Origin: Chara braunii
Lineage: Eukaryota; Streptophyta; Charophyceae; Charales; Characeae
Assembly (NCBI GenBank): GCA_003427395.1
Contig: BFEA01000012.1
Coordinates: 846,627 to 867,987, forward strand
Direction: 5' to 3'
DNA: 21,361 nt
The notes beneath the pieces were generated by a model. It had not been told where the DNA came from, ran no database searches, and saw nothing but the letters and a program-made list of their open reading frames with translations. The translations under genes were made by a program, and so were the position numbers. This document shows positions 1 to 8,415 of the stretch, piece by piece; positions within the stretch are counted from its first letter, which is position 1, and each line of letters starts with the position of its first letter.

Positions 1-75
<75 letters not shown>
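1..75. repeat. (AG)n microsatellite at window edge
   Basis: A pure AG dinucleotide run opens the window and ends at the GATGTG near 76. The window closes with the complementary (CT)n tract. Contigs commonly break at such tracts, so the boundary may be an assembly end. Confidence 0.98.
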
Positions 76-77
<2 letters not shown>

Positions 78-385
78 TGCATATAACCGAACGGCGCAGA
101 CTGTCCTACTATACCCGTCTTTTTTTTTTTGTGAAACAATGTGCAGATCAATGAACATTGTCATATGCAATGACACTTCCGAACGGATGAGGCATAATTT
201 ATGTAGTCTATAAATTTCAGTTTGCATGCATGAAAAGTATACAAAAAAAGGCCACAACACAAGCAGATCGTTCATGATCAGCAGTTCATGACTATGGTGA
301 TTCAGGGACTGTGTTTCAAGTGTGCACCACTTCTGTTGAAAAAAAAAAAAAAGAAGAGAAAACTAGGGCACCGTCTGAAGTTTAC
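76..385. other. non-coding, no feature recognised
   Basis: AT-rich DNA with short homopolymers (T near 120, A near 340). I see no convincing reading frame, repeat pair or RNA gene. Confidence 0.6.
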
Positions 386-444
386 ACTGCAGGCCAAACT
401 CCTCCGTTGCGTGGCTGTTGCAGGGAGGAGTTTGTAACTGCAGT
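386..444. repeat. short foldback (inverted repeat)
   Basis: CCAAACTCCTCC at 394-405 pairs with GGAGGAGTTTG at 424-434. Outer ACTGCAG (386-392) and ACTGCAGT (437-444) extend the stem. The loop is about 18 bases. Words of this stem (CTGCAGTTGCAAACTC) recur at 1672-1745, so it is probably a remnant of a dispersed family. Confidence 0.7.
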
Positions 445-523
445 CTAGTCATCCACGTGGGAGGGCCAGGCCGTTGTAAAAAAAAGAAAGAAGAAAGGAG
501 AAGAAAAAAAGAAAGGATGGTGG

Positions 524-632
524 CGCTGTATCTTTCCATGTTCTAGGGGAATATTCACTCTCTGTTTCCACTACTGATTTCCAAATGTGCAAAACGAGAG
601 TGAATCTTCGCTAGAACATGGAAAGATTCAGC
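524..632. mobile_element. MITE-like palindromic element, copy 1
   Basis: The left arm (524-562) and right arm (596-632) are imperfect inverted repeats of about 37 bases sharing TCTTTCCATGTTCTAG and its complement. A ~33-base loop contains CCACTACT and AAATGTGCAAAAC. There is no coding capacity. A second copy lies at 1326-1442. The arms contain matching and mismatching blocks, so the stem is imperfect near its middle. This is a non-autonomous foldback element or a short inverted-repeat family. No clear target-site duplication was found. Confidence 0.75.
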
Positions 633-697
633 TCCGTGATTTTTGTCTTTCGTGCAACGGGAATACAGGGGCCCAGCGGGATACATGGGCTGATAAA

Positions 698-1177
698 GGG
701 CCTCGCCGCACCACTGTCGAAAATGCTATTTCCGACAGTTCCTCTTCGCCACACAGGCTGTCGAAGTCGGAGACGAGAAGAAAAATTGCAAGTTGTCAGA
801 GAATGCTTCTCGACACCTCCTGTCGAAAGTCGTTGATTCCCCAGCCCGCTACTCCGATGCTTTCGACACTCCTCGGCTGCGCCGTTGACTTCGCTTCGAA
901 ATTTGGTGAGTGGGGGTAAGGTCGGGATGGACTGATGGTTGTCGTACCCTCAGGAGCGTTCATCTTTTTCCATCCTTCTTGCACAAGTGCGTGCACTCTA
1001 CAGTGCTGTGTGGCGAAAGGGGGGCAAACTGTCGAATGGAGGCTGTCAATTTTTTTCTGACAGCCGTCGAATTTTTGTGCCTTTCGACAGTGGTGCGGTG
1101 AGGCGCAAAGACACAGAGGACACACAGAGGACACACAAAAAAGTTTTGTGCCTTTCGACAGTGGTGCGGCGAGGCCC
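698..1177. mobile_element. 480-bp element with 25-bp perfect terminal inverted repeats
   Basis: GGGCCTCGCCGCACCACTGT, extended by CGAAA, at 698-722 is exactly complementary to 1153-1177. The interior repeats the heptamer TGTCGAA/TTCGACA at 715, 759, 821, 862, 1030, 1083 and 1154 in both orientations, like the subterminal transposase-binding motifs of DNA transposons. A third, slightly altered terminus lies at 1082-1106. No transposase is encoded. This is a probable non-autonomous DNA transposon. Overlapping short reading frames on both strands look like chance. Confidence 0.65.
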
Positions 1178-1235
1178 AAAAACACAGACACACAGAGGAC
1201 ACACAGGGGACACACAGAGGACACAGAGGCCCTAG
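1074..1235. repeat. 71-bp tandem duplication with GGACACACAGA-type minisatellite
   Basis: TTTTGTGCCTTTCGACAGTG begins near 1074 and again near 1145, about 71 bases apart. Each copy is followed by short repeats of the type ACACAGAGGACACAC, which continue to about 1230. The duplication repeats the right terminus of the 480-bp inverted-repeat element, with one decayed and one perfect version. Confidence 0.8.
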
Positions 1236-1325
1236 GGAAGAGGTTTCTTTTCTTTTCTTTTTGTCTTTTTTTTTTTCCTTCTCAGATTTCCCGACCTATG
1301 CTTGTCATCCTTGGGGCCTCGTGGC

Positions 1326-1442
1326 GGTGCATCTTTCCATGTTCTAGCGGAAGATTCACTCTCCTTTTGCCCGGTTCCACTACTCTCCAAATGTGCAAAA
1401 CGGGAGTGAATGTTCCCCTAGAACATGGAAAGATACAGCGCC
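1326..1442. mobile_element. MITE-like palindromic element, copy 2
   Basis: The left arm (1326-1363) and right arm (1402-1442) are inverted repeats with the same TCTTTCCATGTTCTAG core as the unit at 524-632. The loop again holds CCACTACT and CCAAATGTGCAAAACG in the same orientation. The arm variants are exchanged relative to the other copy. The right flank (CTTTTTGTCTTTTGTGCAAG) also matches the other copy's flank, so the repeat unit extends beyond the palindrome. Confidence 0.75.
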
Positions 1443-1509
1443 ATGCTTTTTGTCTTTTGTGCAAGTCAAGAATAGTGGAGCTAGGCCCTCTGTTTTTTTT
1501 TTAATAAAT

Positions 1510-1755
1510 AATCTAGGCCCCGTCGCGTGGCTGGCCACCACCCCGATGCCTCGGCCACATCCGAGGTTAAAAAAAAAAAAAAAAAAAACTTTAAACAAGA
1601 GAGAGAGAGCATCTCGTCGCATGGCCACGGCCGCAATGCCTCGTGATTAAAAAAGGCCACGTGGCGGACTGGACTGCAGTTGCAAACTCGGCCTTGGGAC
1701 TTTTGTGCATGTCAAGAGTTTCGACTGCAGTTGCAAACTCGGTCTTGGGACCGTA
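1510..1755. repeat. short local duplications with A-runs
   Basis: Two related ~45-base blocks (GTCGCGTGGC near 1521, GTCGCATGGC near 1616) each end in a poly-A run or AAAAAA. A 29-base block starting GACTGCAGTTGCAAACTCGG lies at 1672 and again at 1723 (51-base spacing, one visible difference). These are repetitive, non-coding remnants. Confidence 0.7.
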
Positions 1756-1919
1756 GTTCGAAATGCATTTACAAACTGCTTTCGTGACTGCGCCCTAGTT
1801 ACCCCCCCCCACAAAAAAAAAAAAAAGACTTCAACAAAGAGCACATCATAGCACCGAAACCCAAACGAAATTCACATAGCAACGTGGATGCTCTTTGATG
1901 ACATTAGTCACTGAAAGAC

Positions 1920-1923
<4 letters not shown>

Positions 1924-1950
<27 letters not shown>

Positions 1951-2180
1951 TGGGAACAAAGCTCCAATCTATTTGTGGGGAGCAACACGTGCTGGGAACC
2001 GGGCCCAGCATGTATAGCCCCTCCAAAAGGTTACAGGGTCACTGCCCCAGCAACAACTACGTCGGGCGAGATGGTTATGCCTTCCACCCTCGGCATAACT
2101 TCAATGGCCTCAAGCCCCCCTGGTCACAGAGCAAATGCTCCAGCACCGGCCATTGTCGTTCCACCCCACCCTCCTAGTTA
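1924..2180 (-). mobile_element. possible retroposon with oligo-T head (minus-strand poly-A)
   Basis: A 28-base T run (1924-1951) adjoins a ~230-base GC-richer block. Read on the minus strand this is a body ending in a poly-A tail, as expected of a SINE, LINE fragment or retrocopy. No A/B-box promoter or recognisable protein was found. Short plus-strand frames over the body have simple, proline/threonine/serine-rich composition and are not convincing. Confidence 0.3.
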
Positions 2181-2710
2181 GACGTACCACTCTATGTCGC
2201 CGATCCTTCTACCCCCCACTGCCCACCAACCTCTAATTCAACCCTCCCCCTTTTACTTTACCAAAACGTACGAAGATTAATTGTTTGAGAAGAAAATTAT
2301 TTGAAAAGATCGCTTGAAAAATCAATCAGAATTAAACTGTAATTGAAGATAAGATCCGATAGGAATTGATTATCCAAATTGGAATGAGAAAATTTGCGAA
2401 AGATCGTACGAAATTTAGGATTAGATATCCATAAAGGATTTTCGAATCAAAATCCCAAACCGTGGTTTGAGAAACGTTAGCAAAGTTGTATGGCACAAAA
2501 AATTAAGGAAGGAAAATTGTAAAAACGAATCAACAATCAATACGGAAAATTCACTCAGACAGTAAACAGGAAATACTAAGCCGACGACAAATCAACAAAA
2601 AGGACAGTAAATCAGGAAAACGAATCAACAATCAATTGAGAAAGGGAATCGCTCAGACAGTAAAAAAGAAAGATGTGTAAGAATCAGAAATGAGATTTTC
2701 AACAATCAAA
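2181..2710. repeat. AT-rich DNA with a 95-base spaced duplication
   Basis: AAAACGAATCAACAATCAAT occurs exactly at 2522-2541 and 2617-2636. Both copies are followed by a shared CTCAGACAGTAAA block, so this is a partial tandem duplication of about 95 bases. No coding signal is seen in the rest of the stretch. Confidence 0.75.
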
Positions 2711-2857
2711 ATTACCGGCTTACATGAAATGAACCAACCATCATACCCATATGATCCGCGAGAGGGTCTATCCAAAGAAGAGCCAAGCTCATATTGAAGA
2801 TGCAATCAACAATACAAACAAAAATTCGACGACAACACCCTCGCACTCCGGATGCCC

Positions 2858-3143
2858 TCATGACGAAAACACAGCTGCCGCCGATACCGCTTCGCCCTTC
2901 TTCAAAAAAACAGACTCGATGTCCCCTCCAATCCTCCTCCCACTCCACGTGAGGACGTGCTCCTCCCTGTCCGCCTGCATCAACCGACTCTCCTCCACAA
3001 AACCACGCACGAAGAGAAGCAAAGACAACCAATATGTCGAGAATCTCATAAAGACTCGGCCCCATGCAAGGACAGTCTTCCCTTCATCCAGCGTGCTGGC
3101 CTGCAACATCACTAGGTAAAGCGTGAAGCCGGAGATGGCACCC
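2858..3143 (-). CDS. possible coding exon, unknown protein
   Basis: A minus-strand open frame runs from a splice-acceptor-like TTTTGAAAGCACAG (AG at 3145-3144) to a stop at 2858, about 94 codons. The first Met is at 3112. The predicted segment has a hydrophobic stretch (YWLSLLLFVRGFV) followed by a charged, more soluble half ending in KKGEAVSAAAVFSS. I do not recognise the family. Overlapping frames exist on both strands (2751-3119 plus, 2712-3065 minus), so chance cannot be excluded. It was chosen only because its composition is the most protein-like and a plausible acceptor opens it. Confidence 0.22.
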
Positions 3144-3238
3144 CTGTGCTTTCAAAAGGCAGGCCACATCAAGTCATGCCACATCGTCTCAACCCTCCCG
3201 CTGTCAAGTCTTACGCCCACTGCCCCCATCTTCCCACC

Positions 3239-3348
3239 GCGTCGCCTGATCCTCCATTAGCTCTTGCGGCGTGCCGTGTTCGCTCCGACGACCGCGTGGC
3301 CTGATCCTCCATTAGCTCCTGCGTTCGGCGTCGTGTCCGCTCCGACGG
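3239..3348. repeat. 55-bp tandem duplication
   Basis: Two adjacent copies of a ~55-base unit share GCCTGATCCTCCATTAGCTC (3244-3263 and 3299-3318) and a trailing CGCTCCGACG. The copies differ by several substitutions and small indels. Confidence 0.85.
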
Positions 3349-3725
3349 CGCTCGAGCGGGGCGCAGCGCTCCCGGTTGCGCTGCGCCCTCCCAGACATCC
3401 TATTCTACTCTCATTTTCAAAACAGTCCCAGTTGCACTTGGTCCCCGCAAATGCACATATTGCCAATAGTCGGGTCCTCGCACATCTCATGGAAACTGAA
3501 ACGAAACGTGTACATACATGTTGATGTTCTTTGGTGACTCGGACATTGGCCATCAATAGTCATTGAAAGACAGCATAGTGCGATTGCTAATGTACAGAGC
3601 CCAAACGATGAGAAACCAAAAAGGAAACGGTCGTTGTCCATAGAGAAGAACAACAGTAAGCTGTTGTGTGTGTCGAGGCGAAAGTCTAATATACATGGTG
3701 CAGACCCAAAGGAGACACGGAAAGT
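3349..3725. other. no gene recognised
   Basis: There are several overlapping short frames but no recognisable protein. About 3498-3575 resembles 1852-1920 (shared blocks around ACGAAA, GATGYTCTTTGRTGAC and GTCAYTGAAAGACA), so at least part of it is a dispersed repeat. Confidence 0.5.
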
Positions 3726-4557
3726 GTGACACCCAACCTCACGCCCGACGCGACTTCCTGATCGGAGTGGGAGTGGGCCTGGAAGTGCAAAAAGGGGGTG
3801 TGCCAAGGATTTTAGGAAAAGTGGGGGTGGAGTCCCAGGTTGAAACCGAGATCTCATGTGGCAAGTTTCAGGGATAGGAATGCAAGAGTGTACGCGCAGG
3901 TCGAAGTCCTGTTTCCCGCTTCGGAGGGCAGAGTTACCGCATTCGTTGGTTTCGTTGTCTGGGTCTGGTGCACCGTCGGGACGCTATGGCTATCGCACTG
4001 TCTGATCACGTGCTGACGTCGAATGTCGCAAGTCTCGGAATCCGATGCGGCTGGTCTCAGTCGAAGGCTTTGCGCCCGTCGCTCCTCTTTCGTGCGGGTT
4101 CGTCGGATGAAGCTGGAGGTTCGGAAATCGTGGCCTTGTAGGCACTCCGAGCACGGGGGTTGGGGCCAGTGGGGAGCAATGGCGTGCCAGGGGACGATGG
4201 TCATTGAGTGAAAGGGCAGGATTCGGTGATATGGAGGGAATTCGGTCCCTAAAATAATGATTCCTGGTTCCGCGATGACGTGACACGTGTACGAGCTAGG
4301 ACAGCCAGAGAGATGGGGGATATGTCCCAAGGCCTGATCAATATCCCACTCGCAAATACGCTCGTTCTCGGTTAAGTAGGGAAATTCCTGAGGTTCCGCC
4401 CTTAATCGTGCAAAAAATCAAGAGTGTTCCCAATATTCCCGAAATTCTCGATCCCTCAGACACTCACGGTCAGTGATACGAAAGGGGGTTTTGATACTCA
4501 TATTGTTGGATGGGCAGAAATTCAGACATTCGGGAAGTGAAGGTTTTGCAAACATGC
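3726..4557 (-). mobile_element. possible remainder of a long terminal repeat
   Basis: The plus strand at 3726 reads TGTGACACCC, a sequence typical of plant LTR termini. On the minus strand this is an ending in GGGTGTCACA. Together with the 4558-4833 repeat, whose right edge reads TGTGTGATCC on the minus strand, it would give an LTR of about 1.1 kb. The 14.2-kb copy lacks this part. There is no matching target-site duplication and no polypurine tract beside 4833, so this is a hypothesis. Minus-strand frames here (e.g. 3854-4330) are not recognisable proteins. Confidence 0.3.
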
Positions 4558-4833
4558 GTGTAAGTAACGGCCCTCCTCGGTCGGGCTTACACATGTGTGC
4601 ACAAGACCTGTCCTTCGGTCGGGTGGATGACGGCCAGCAACTTATAAGGTGGGTGATCCTGTAGGGAGATAGACATCCAACCATCTAGCATGCTCATCTA
4701 ATTCGTACTCAGACCAAAAACCCACCTAACGTTTATGTATCCATCTTCAAACACGCATACTCATAAAAAGAAAGAGGTTGATAATCTTCATACATCAATT
4801 TTTTTGCCATGGGCCCGGGGATCACACAAAATT
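4558..4833 (-). repeat. left direct repeat flanking the retroelement (candidate 3' LTR segment)
   Basis: This stretch aligns to 14226-14510 in the same orientation over about 270 bases, roughly four bases in five by eye. The longest exact run is 32 bases, and a second exact run of about 26 bases lies just before it. On the minus strand its right edge reads TGTGTGATCC, similar to TGTGAGACCG at the other copy. The position downstream of pol and ORF3 fits a 3' LTR. The divergence implies an old insertion. Confidence 0.6.
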
Positions 4834-5033
4834 CGATCGCAAGCAACCAAGCAATCGGATTACCGATTCAAACAGAAAAAAAAAGGGAAGTTGGGGAGAC
4901 AATCATACATCAATCTCTGGGAAGAAACACGGAAAAAATCCGAGATGCCGATCAAAGAAAAACAAGGGTGACTTGCGCCAAATACCAAAATTATTCAGAG
5001 GAGCAGAAGAAGAACGCTATCACAACACATTCC

Positions 5034-5034
<1 letters not shown>
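4834..5034. other. purine-rich interval, no gene
   Basis: It contains an A/G-rich plus-strand stretch (about 4876-4900). Nothing coding is recognised. Confidence 0.4.
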
Positions 5035-5110
<76 letters not shown>

Positions 5111-5124
5111 TCTTTCTCTCTCTT
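5035..5124. repeat. (TC)n microsatellite
   Basis: An almost pure TC run of about 90 bases with one or two interruptions near its right end. Serine/leucine repeat frames through it are artefacts. Confidence 0.97.
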
Positions 5125-6057
5125 CAACGTCCTAATGCGGGCTGTCCGTCGCCGCGCACCCACACAGAGTCGTCACCCTGCATAGCCCAAGCATGCAAGC
5201 CAGGTTCGTCCGTGCACCACAGTCCGACGTGGCCCCACGTCAACCCTGCATACTCGGCACCAGCCCGTCGGATCGCCCAACTCTCTACTCACCTTCCAAC
5301 AGTTACTTGTTAGTCGGTCCTCTCGACCACGCTAACTCCAAAATTCATGGAGAGAGAATTAATCGCGCTTGCGAGATTTATAGCATATATGCTTGCGCTA
5401 AATACTTGGGATTGTGTCTGGGTGGAAGAAAGGAGGAGGAAGGAAGTGCCTATGTCTACATGACCAGGCCGCGGCGTGGGGGACGTAGCCACACTCCACA
5501 CAACGATCCGGTCATGCAATCGTGCAGGCCAATAGGACAGGGGGAGAAGTATGCGTGCCTAGCGGCGCCACAAAAGATATCAAGAATGAGACAATTGCAG
5601 TTGCAATCACGCTCGCCAAAAGAAAAATTACATTTACACGCAAGATTAAGGTGCGGAAAAGTCAGAGTGCAGATTGTAACGTGGCAAGGCGTGCGCAAGC
5701 AAGAAGCGTCGTGCAGCAAAATTGCAAGGTACCTAAATTCCTAGCCTAAATCTTAATTACAAAAAGAAATTCCGAGAACCCGCAGGGGCTCAACAGCAGT
5801 TGAAAATTCAAAAAGATTTTCCCGCACGATGATCACGCAAAAATTCTCATTTCCCACAGCAGAACAAGAAAGAAGTTATGAAAACAACTTTCTCGCTCGC
5901 TAAGGCGTGATCAACTACCAAACGTCGTAGGATTTTATTTCGGCCCTGATTCCGAAAAACAAGAAAAGTGAGGGCACCCATACAATCCACGGACCATCCC
6001 CATTTTACCCCCGAAGTAGCCTTGCGCATAAATTCACGCGGCCGCAGAAAACAGCTC

Positions 6058-6071
6058 GTCACATATGTGAC
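6058..6071. repeat. 14-bp perfect palindrome
   Basis: GTCACATATGTGAC equals its own reverse complement. The plus strand then continues into TGTGACGCCC, an LTR-terminus-like sequence. Confidence 0.9.
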
Positions 6072-6180
6072 GCCCAAGGGGTTCCAATCTTGAGGAAACT
6101 CCTGCTTACTCCCTCACCATCCGCCGATCCGTAGGATACGGCGACAATCGTTGTGGAGCTTACACCGCCAACGCGGCCTG

Positions 6181-6236
6181 TGTTTTACATATGATTTTGT
6201 TTGTTAACAGGAGAATCATACTGATCATGTAAAACA
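6181..6236. repeat. spaced inverted repeat
   Basis: TGTTTTACAT (6181-6190) and ATGTAAAACA (6227-6236) are exact reverse complements separated by 36 bases. Confidence 0.85.
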
Positions 6237-6424
6237 AAGACCCTTAATACAGACGATCCTAAGTGCAACGAAGTTGCCTCTACCAAGAAAATTCGGGAAC
6301 GCCTTCAACTTTTTTGTCCGTGTGTCGGCACGAAGTGTGGCGTCAGAGTTTCCATAGTACCGTGCCACTTACCGTGAGATAAGAGTGTGGACGTCATCCA
6401 GTGTGGCATTCGTGCGCTCCGAAC

Positions 6425-8257
6425 CTAGAGGTTGCCGGGGAAGGGTAATCTTACGACAGGCGGGGGAAGAGGAGGGTGAGCTTGTGGGAGGGGTGACAAA
6501 AAGCGATGGAGTTCCCAATCTCCAGTGGGGAGTCGGATGTAGTGGACGGTGCGGTGGACGCAAGGGAAACGATGATCCTGGTGAGGGAAGGAGGCGAGGG
6601 AATCGGGATAGAGGGTACAGATGGTGGCGATGAGGCGGGTGGAGTAGAGTTGGTGGAAGAGGGAAGGTGGGAAAGGATGCCAGTCAGAAGGAAACGGGGC
6701 CGGCCCGCGAGCGGATGAAGGGTGAGAAAATCGAGGGGACGACGGGATAAGGATCGGGGACGAAGCCCGAGCGCCCGCATCTCCACGTATGCGAACGGTA
6801 TGCCGCGGTGGTGGAGAGGATTGAGTCGGCGAAGAACTTCTTCTACGGCGTCTACTTCTGGAGCCCTCCGCGGTGGCGACACCATCTCCTCCGAGTTCCT
6901 TCTGTGGCGGCTCTAGATTGGATGCCGGATCCCCTTGTAACAGCCTCGCTACTGGTCCGTCTGATTCCTCCACCGACCGCTTTTCTTCAGCGGCTCTGCC
7001 CTTTCTCGCCTCCTCTGCGCTGCAGCCTCGTCCTCTTCGTTGCTCTGCTCGCTGGGGCTGCCTGATTCGCCTGACTCACTCACTCCCGACTCAACTTCCT
7101 CCGACTCATTATAGTCAGGATCGTCAGATCCGGCCTTCGAGCTTTCTTCTTCTTCCTCCTCCGCCTCTTCTTCGTCTACTTTTCCTACCTCCACCCTTCG
7201 AATGATCGGATCCTACAAGGTGAGATCGGTCACGTCGATGACCAGATAGTGGCCCGAGAAGGGGTAGTAGCAGTTGTCCCCGTCGAGCTCCGTACACGTG
7301 GACAACAACAGGTGTGGTACCAACGTACGGGTGAGCATGACCAACTCGGGCTGCTCGTCGCAGCAGGAAAAACCGTCCAAAGGCAGGTCGTCCAGGAGTT
7401 GGGCCAGGAATACCAGGACTTTACTCGTGATTGGCTCCAGATGGTCGTCTCTCACCTTCCCGAACAGGATCCCCAACACCTCCCCATCTGTATTTGTTCG
7501 CCACTCTTGGACTATCAACAGTTCCACCTCATCGTCAGGGACTTCGTCCTCCTCGTCCTTGTTGGCCGGCTAACCCCAATGGAACACCTCCTCGAGGAGA
7601 CAGAAACTGAGGGCGACGTACGCGTTCCACCACTCCGTCCACTTGTCGGCTTCAAGGATCGGCACATCCAACTGCCTAATTCGAAAAGCGAGAGGGACGT
7701 CTGTAGCAGACTACCAGAAGGTAGGGATATCAGAGGGAAGTCCGAAGGTTGAGAGGCAATGCCTGTTCTTTGGGTCGGCGCAAAGGGAAGGACTTCCGGG
7801 ATGACGACCTCCGACGCAGTAGGAGAGAGTCGGAGCTGGTTGAGATCGACGTGGTTCGTATGAGCGATCCGATCGCCATACCGAGCTAACAGGTGGACTC
7901 ACGCCGCCGTGAAATCCGCGCCGACTGTCGCAACTGTCGGAGGACGCCTGTGTGGGATAATGGATGCAACGTCGTAAGATCGTCGGTGAAGGCGGCGATC
8001 ACTGGCATGTGGCTGACGCCTGGTGGAGACAGCTGCAGAAAAGTCGACACCTCGGCCAACACTCACACTCGTTCGCTGGTCCGATCGAACTGAAACTCCA
8101 CCGCCACGTGGATGGCCGTCGTGTTGAAGAATGTCGTGAATCAGACTCGGAGCAGATCGGGACTCAACCGTGGTCGCTACACCTGCCGGATTGATGAGAT
8201 ATGCCCCCAAGGTCTCATTACATGCTCGCTGATGACCTGCTCTGTAGAAAAGCTCAT
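6425..8257 (-). pseudogene. third ORF downstream of integrase, unknown function, broken
   Basis: A discontinuous minus-strand coding region probably starts at Met 8257 (MSFSTEQVISEHV). It passes through at least three frames with stops, e.g. the TAG just before DPIIRRVEV. The best part, about 7750-6949, has a segment rich in Trp/Leu (EADKWTEWWNAYVALSF), then LGILFGKVRDDHLEP and VFLAQLLDDL. A strongly acidic low-complexity tail follows (Glu runs, then Asp/Ser/Glu). After a further frameshift, 6973-6425 continues with an Arg-rich run and Ser/Pro-rich sequence. I know no named domain. Its position resembles the extra or env-like ORF of some gypsy lineages, but I see no signal peptide or membrane anchor. 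The acidic and basic tails suggest a nuclear or nucleic-acid-associated protein (inference). Confidence 0.5.
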
Positions 8258-8415
8258 GGCGATGGGGGACAAGGCGAAGACAAAGGTTGAGAGGAAGGAG
8301 CATTAGTGAGTTCGAGATTGTCGTTTTCGTTCTCTAAGTCAAGGGGCGACGTAGACGATGGGAGAGAAGGAGAATAAGGTAAGGGACGAAGATATGACAC
8401 ATGTCGAATGATCGG

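Larger units (their letters stand above)
5125..6424. other. element 3' region or nested insertion, no gene recognised
   Basis: It lies between the third ORF and the left direct repeat. The longest open frame (5193-5744, plus, 183 codons) has no recognisable motif and lies antisense to the element. It contains a 14-base perfect palindrome at 6058-6071 that overlaps a plus-strand TGTGACGCCC, and a spaced inverted repeat at 6181-6236. These could mark the edge of another LTR-type insertion, but no partner end was found. Confidence 0.4.

Noticed and set aside
796-1224. 142-codon minus-strand frame with Cys-Val-Pro-Leu-Cys repeats
   Set aside because: It reads through the inverted-repeat element and the GGACACAC minisatellite. 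The repeats in the peptide reflect the DNA repeat.
3854-4330. 158-codon minus-strand frame as an env-like gene
   Set aside because: No signal peptide, no transmembrane segment and no family resemblance. It sits where LTR sequence is more likely.
5193-5744. 183-codon plus-strand open frame
   Set aside because: No recognisable motif, antisense to the retroelement, and it begins just after a (TC)n tract. Length alone is not enough, so it is mentioned only as part of the interval description.
7249-7752. 167-codon plus-strand open frame
   Set aside because: It lies antisense to the best-preserved part of the element's third ORF, whose minus-strand translation has more protein-like composition and continues in frame into the acidic tail.
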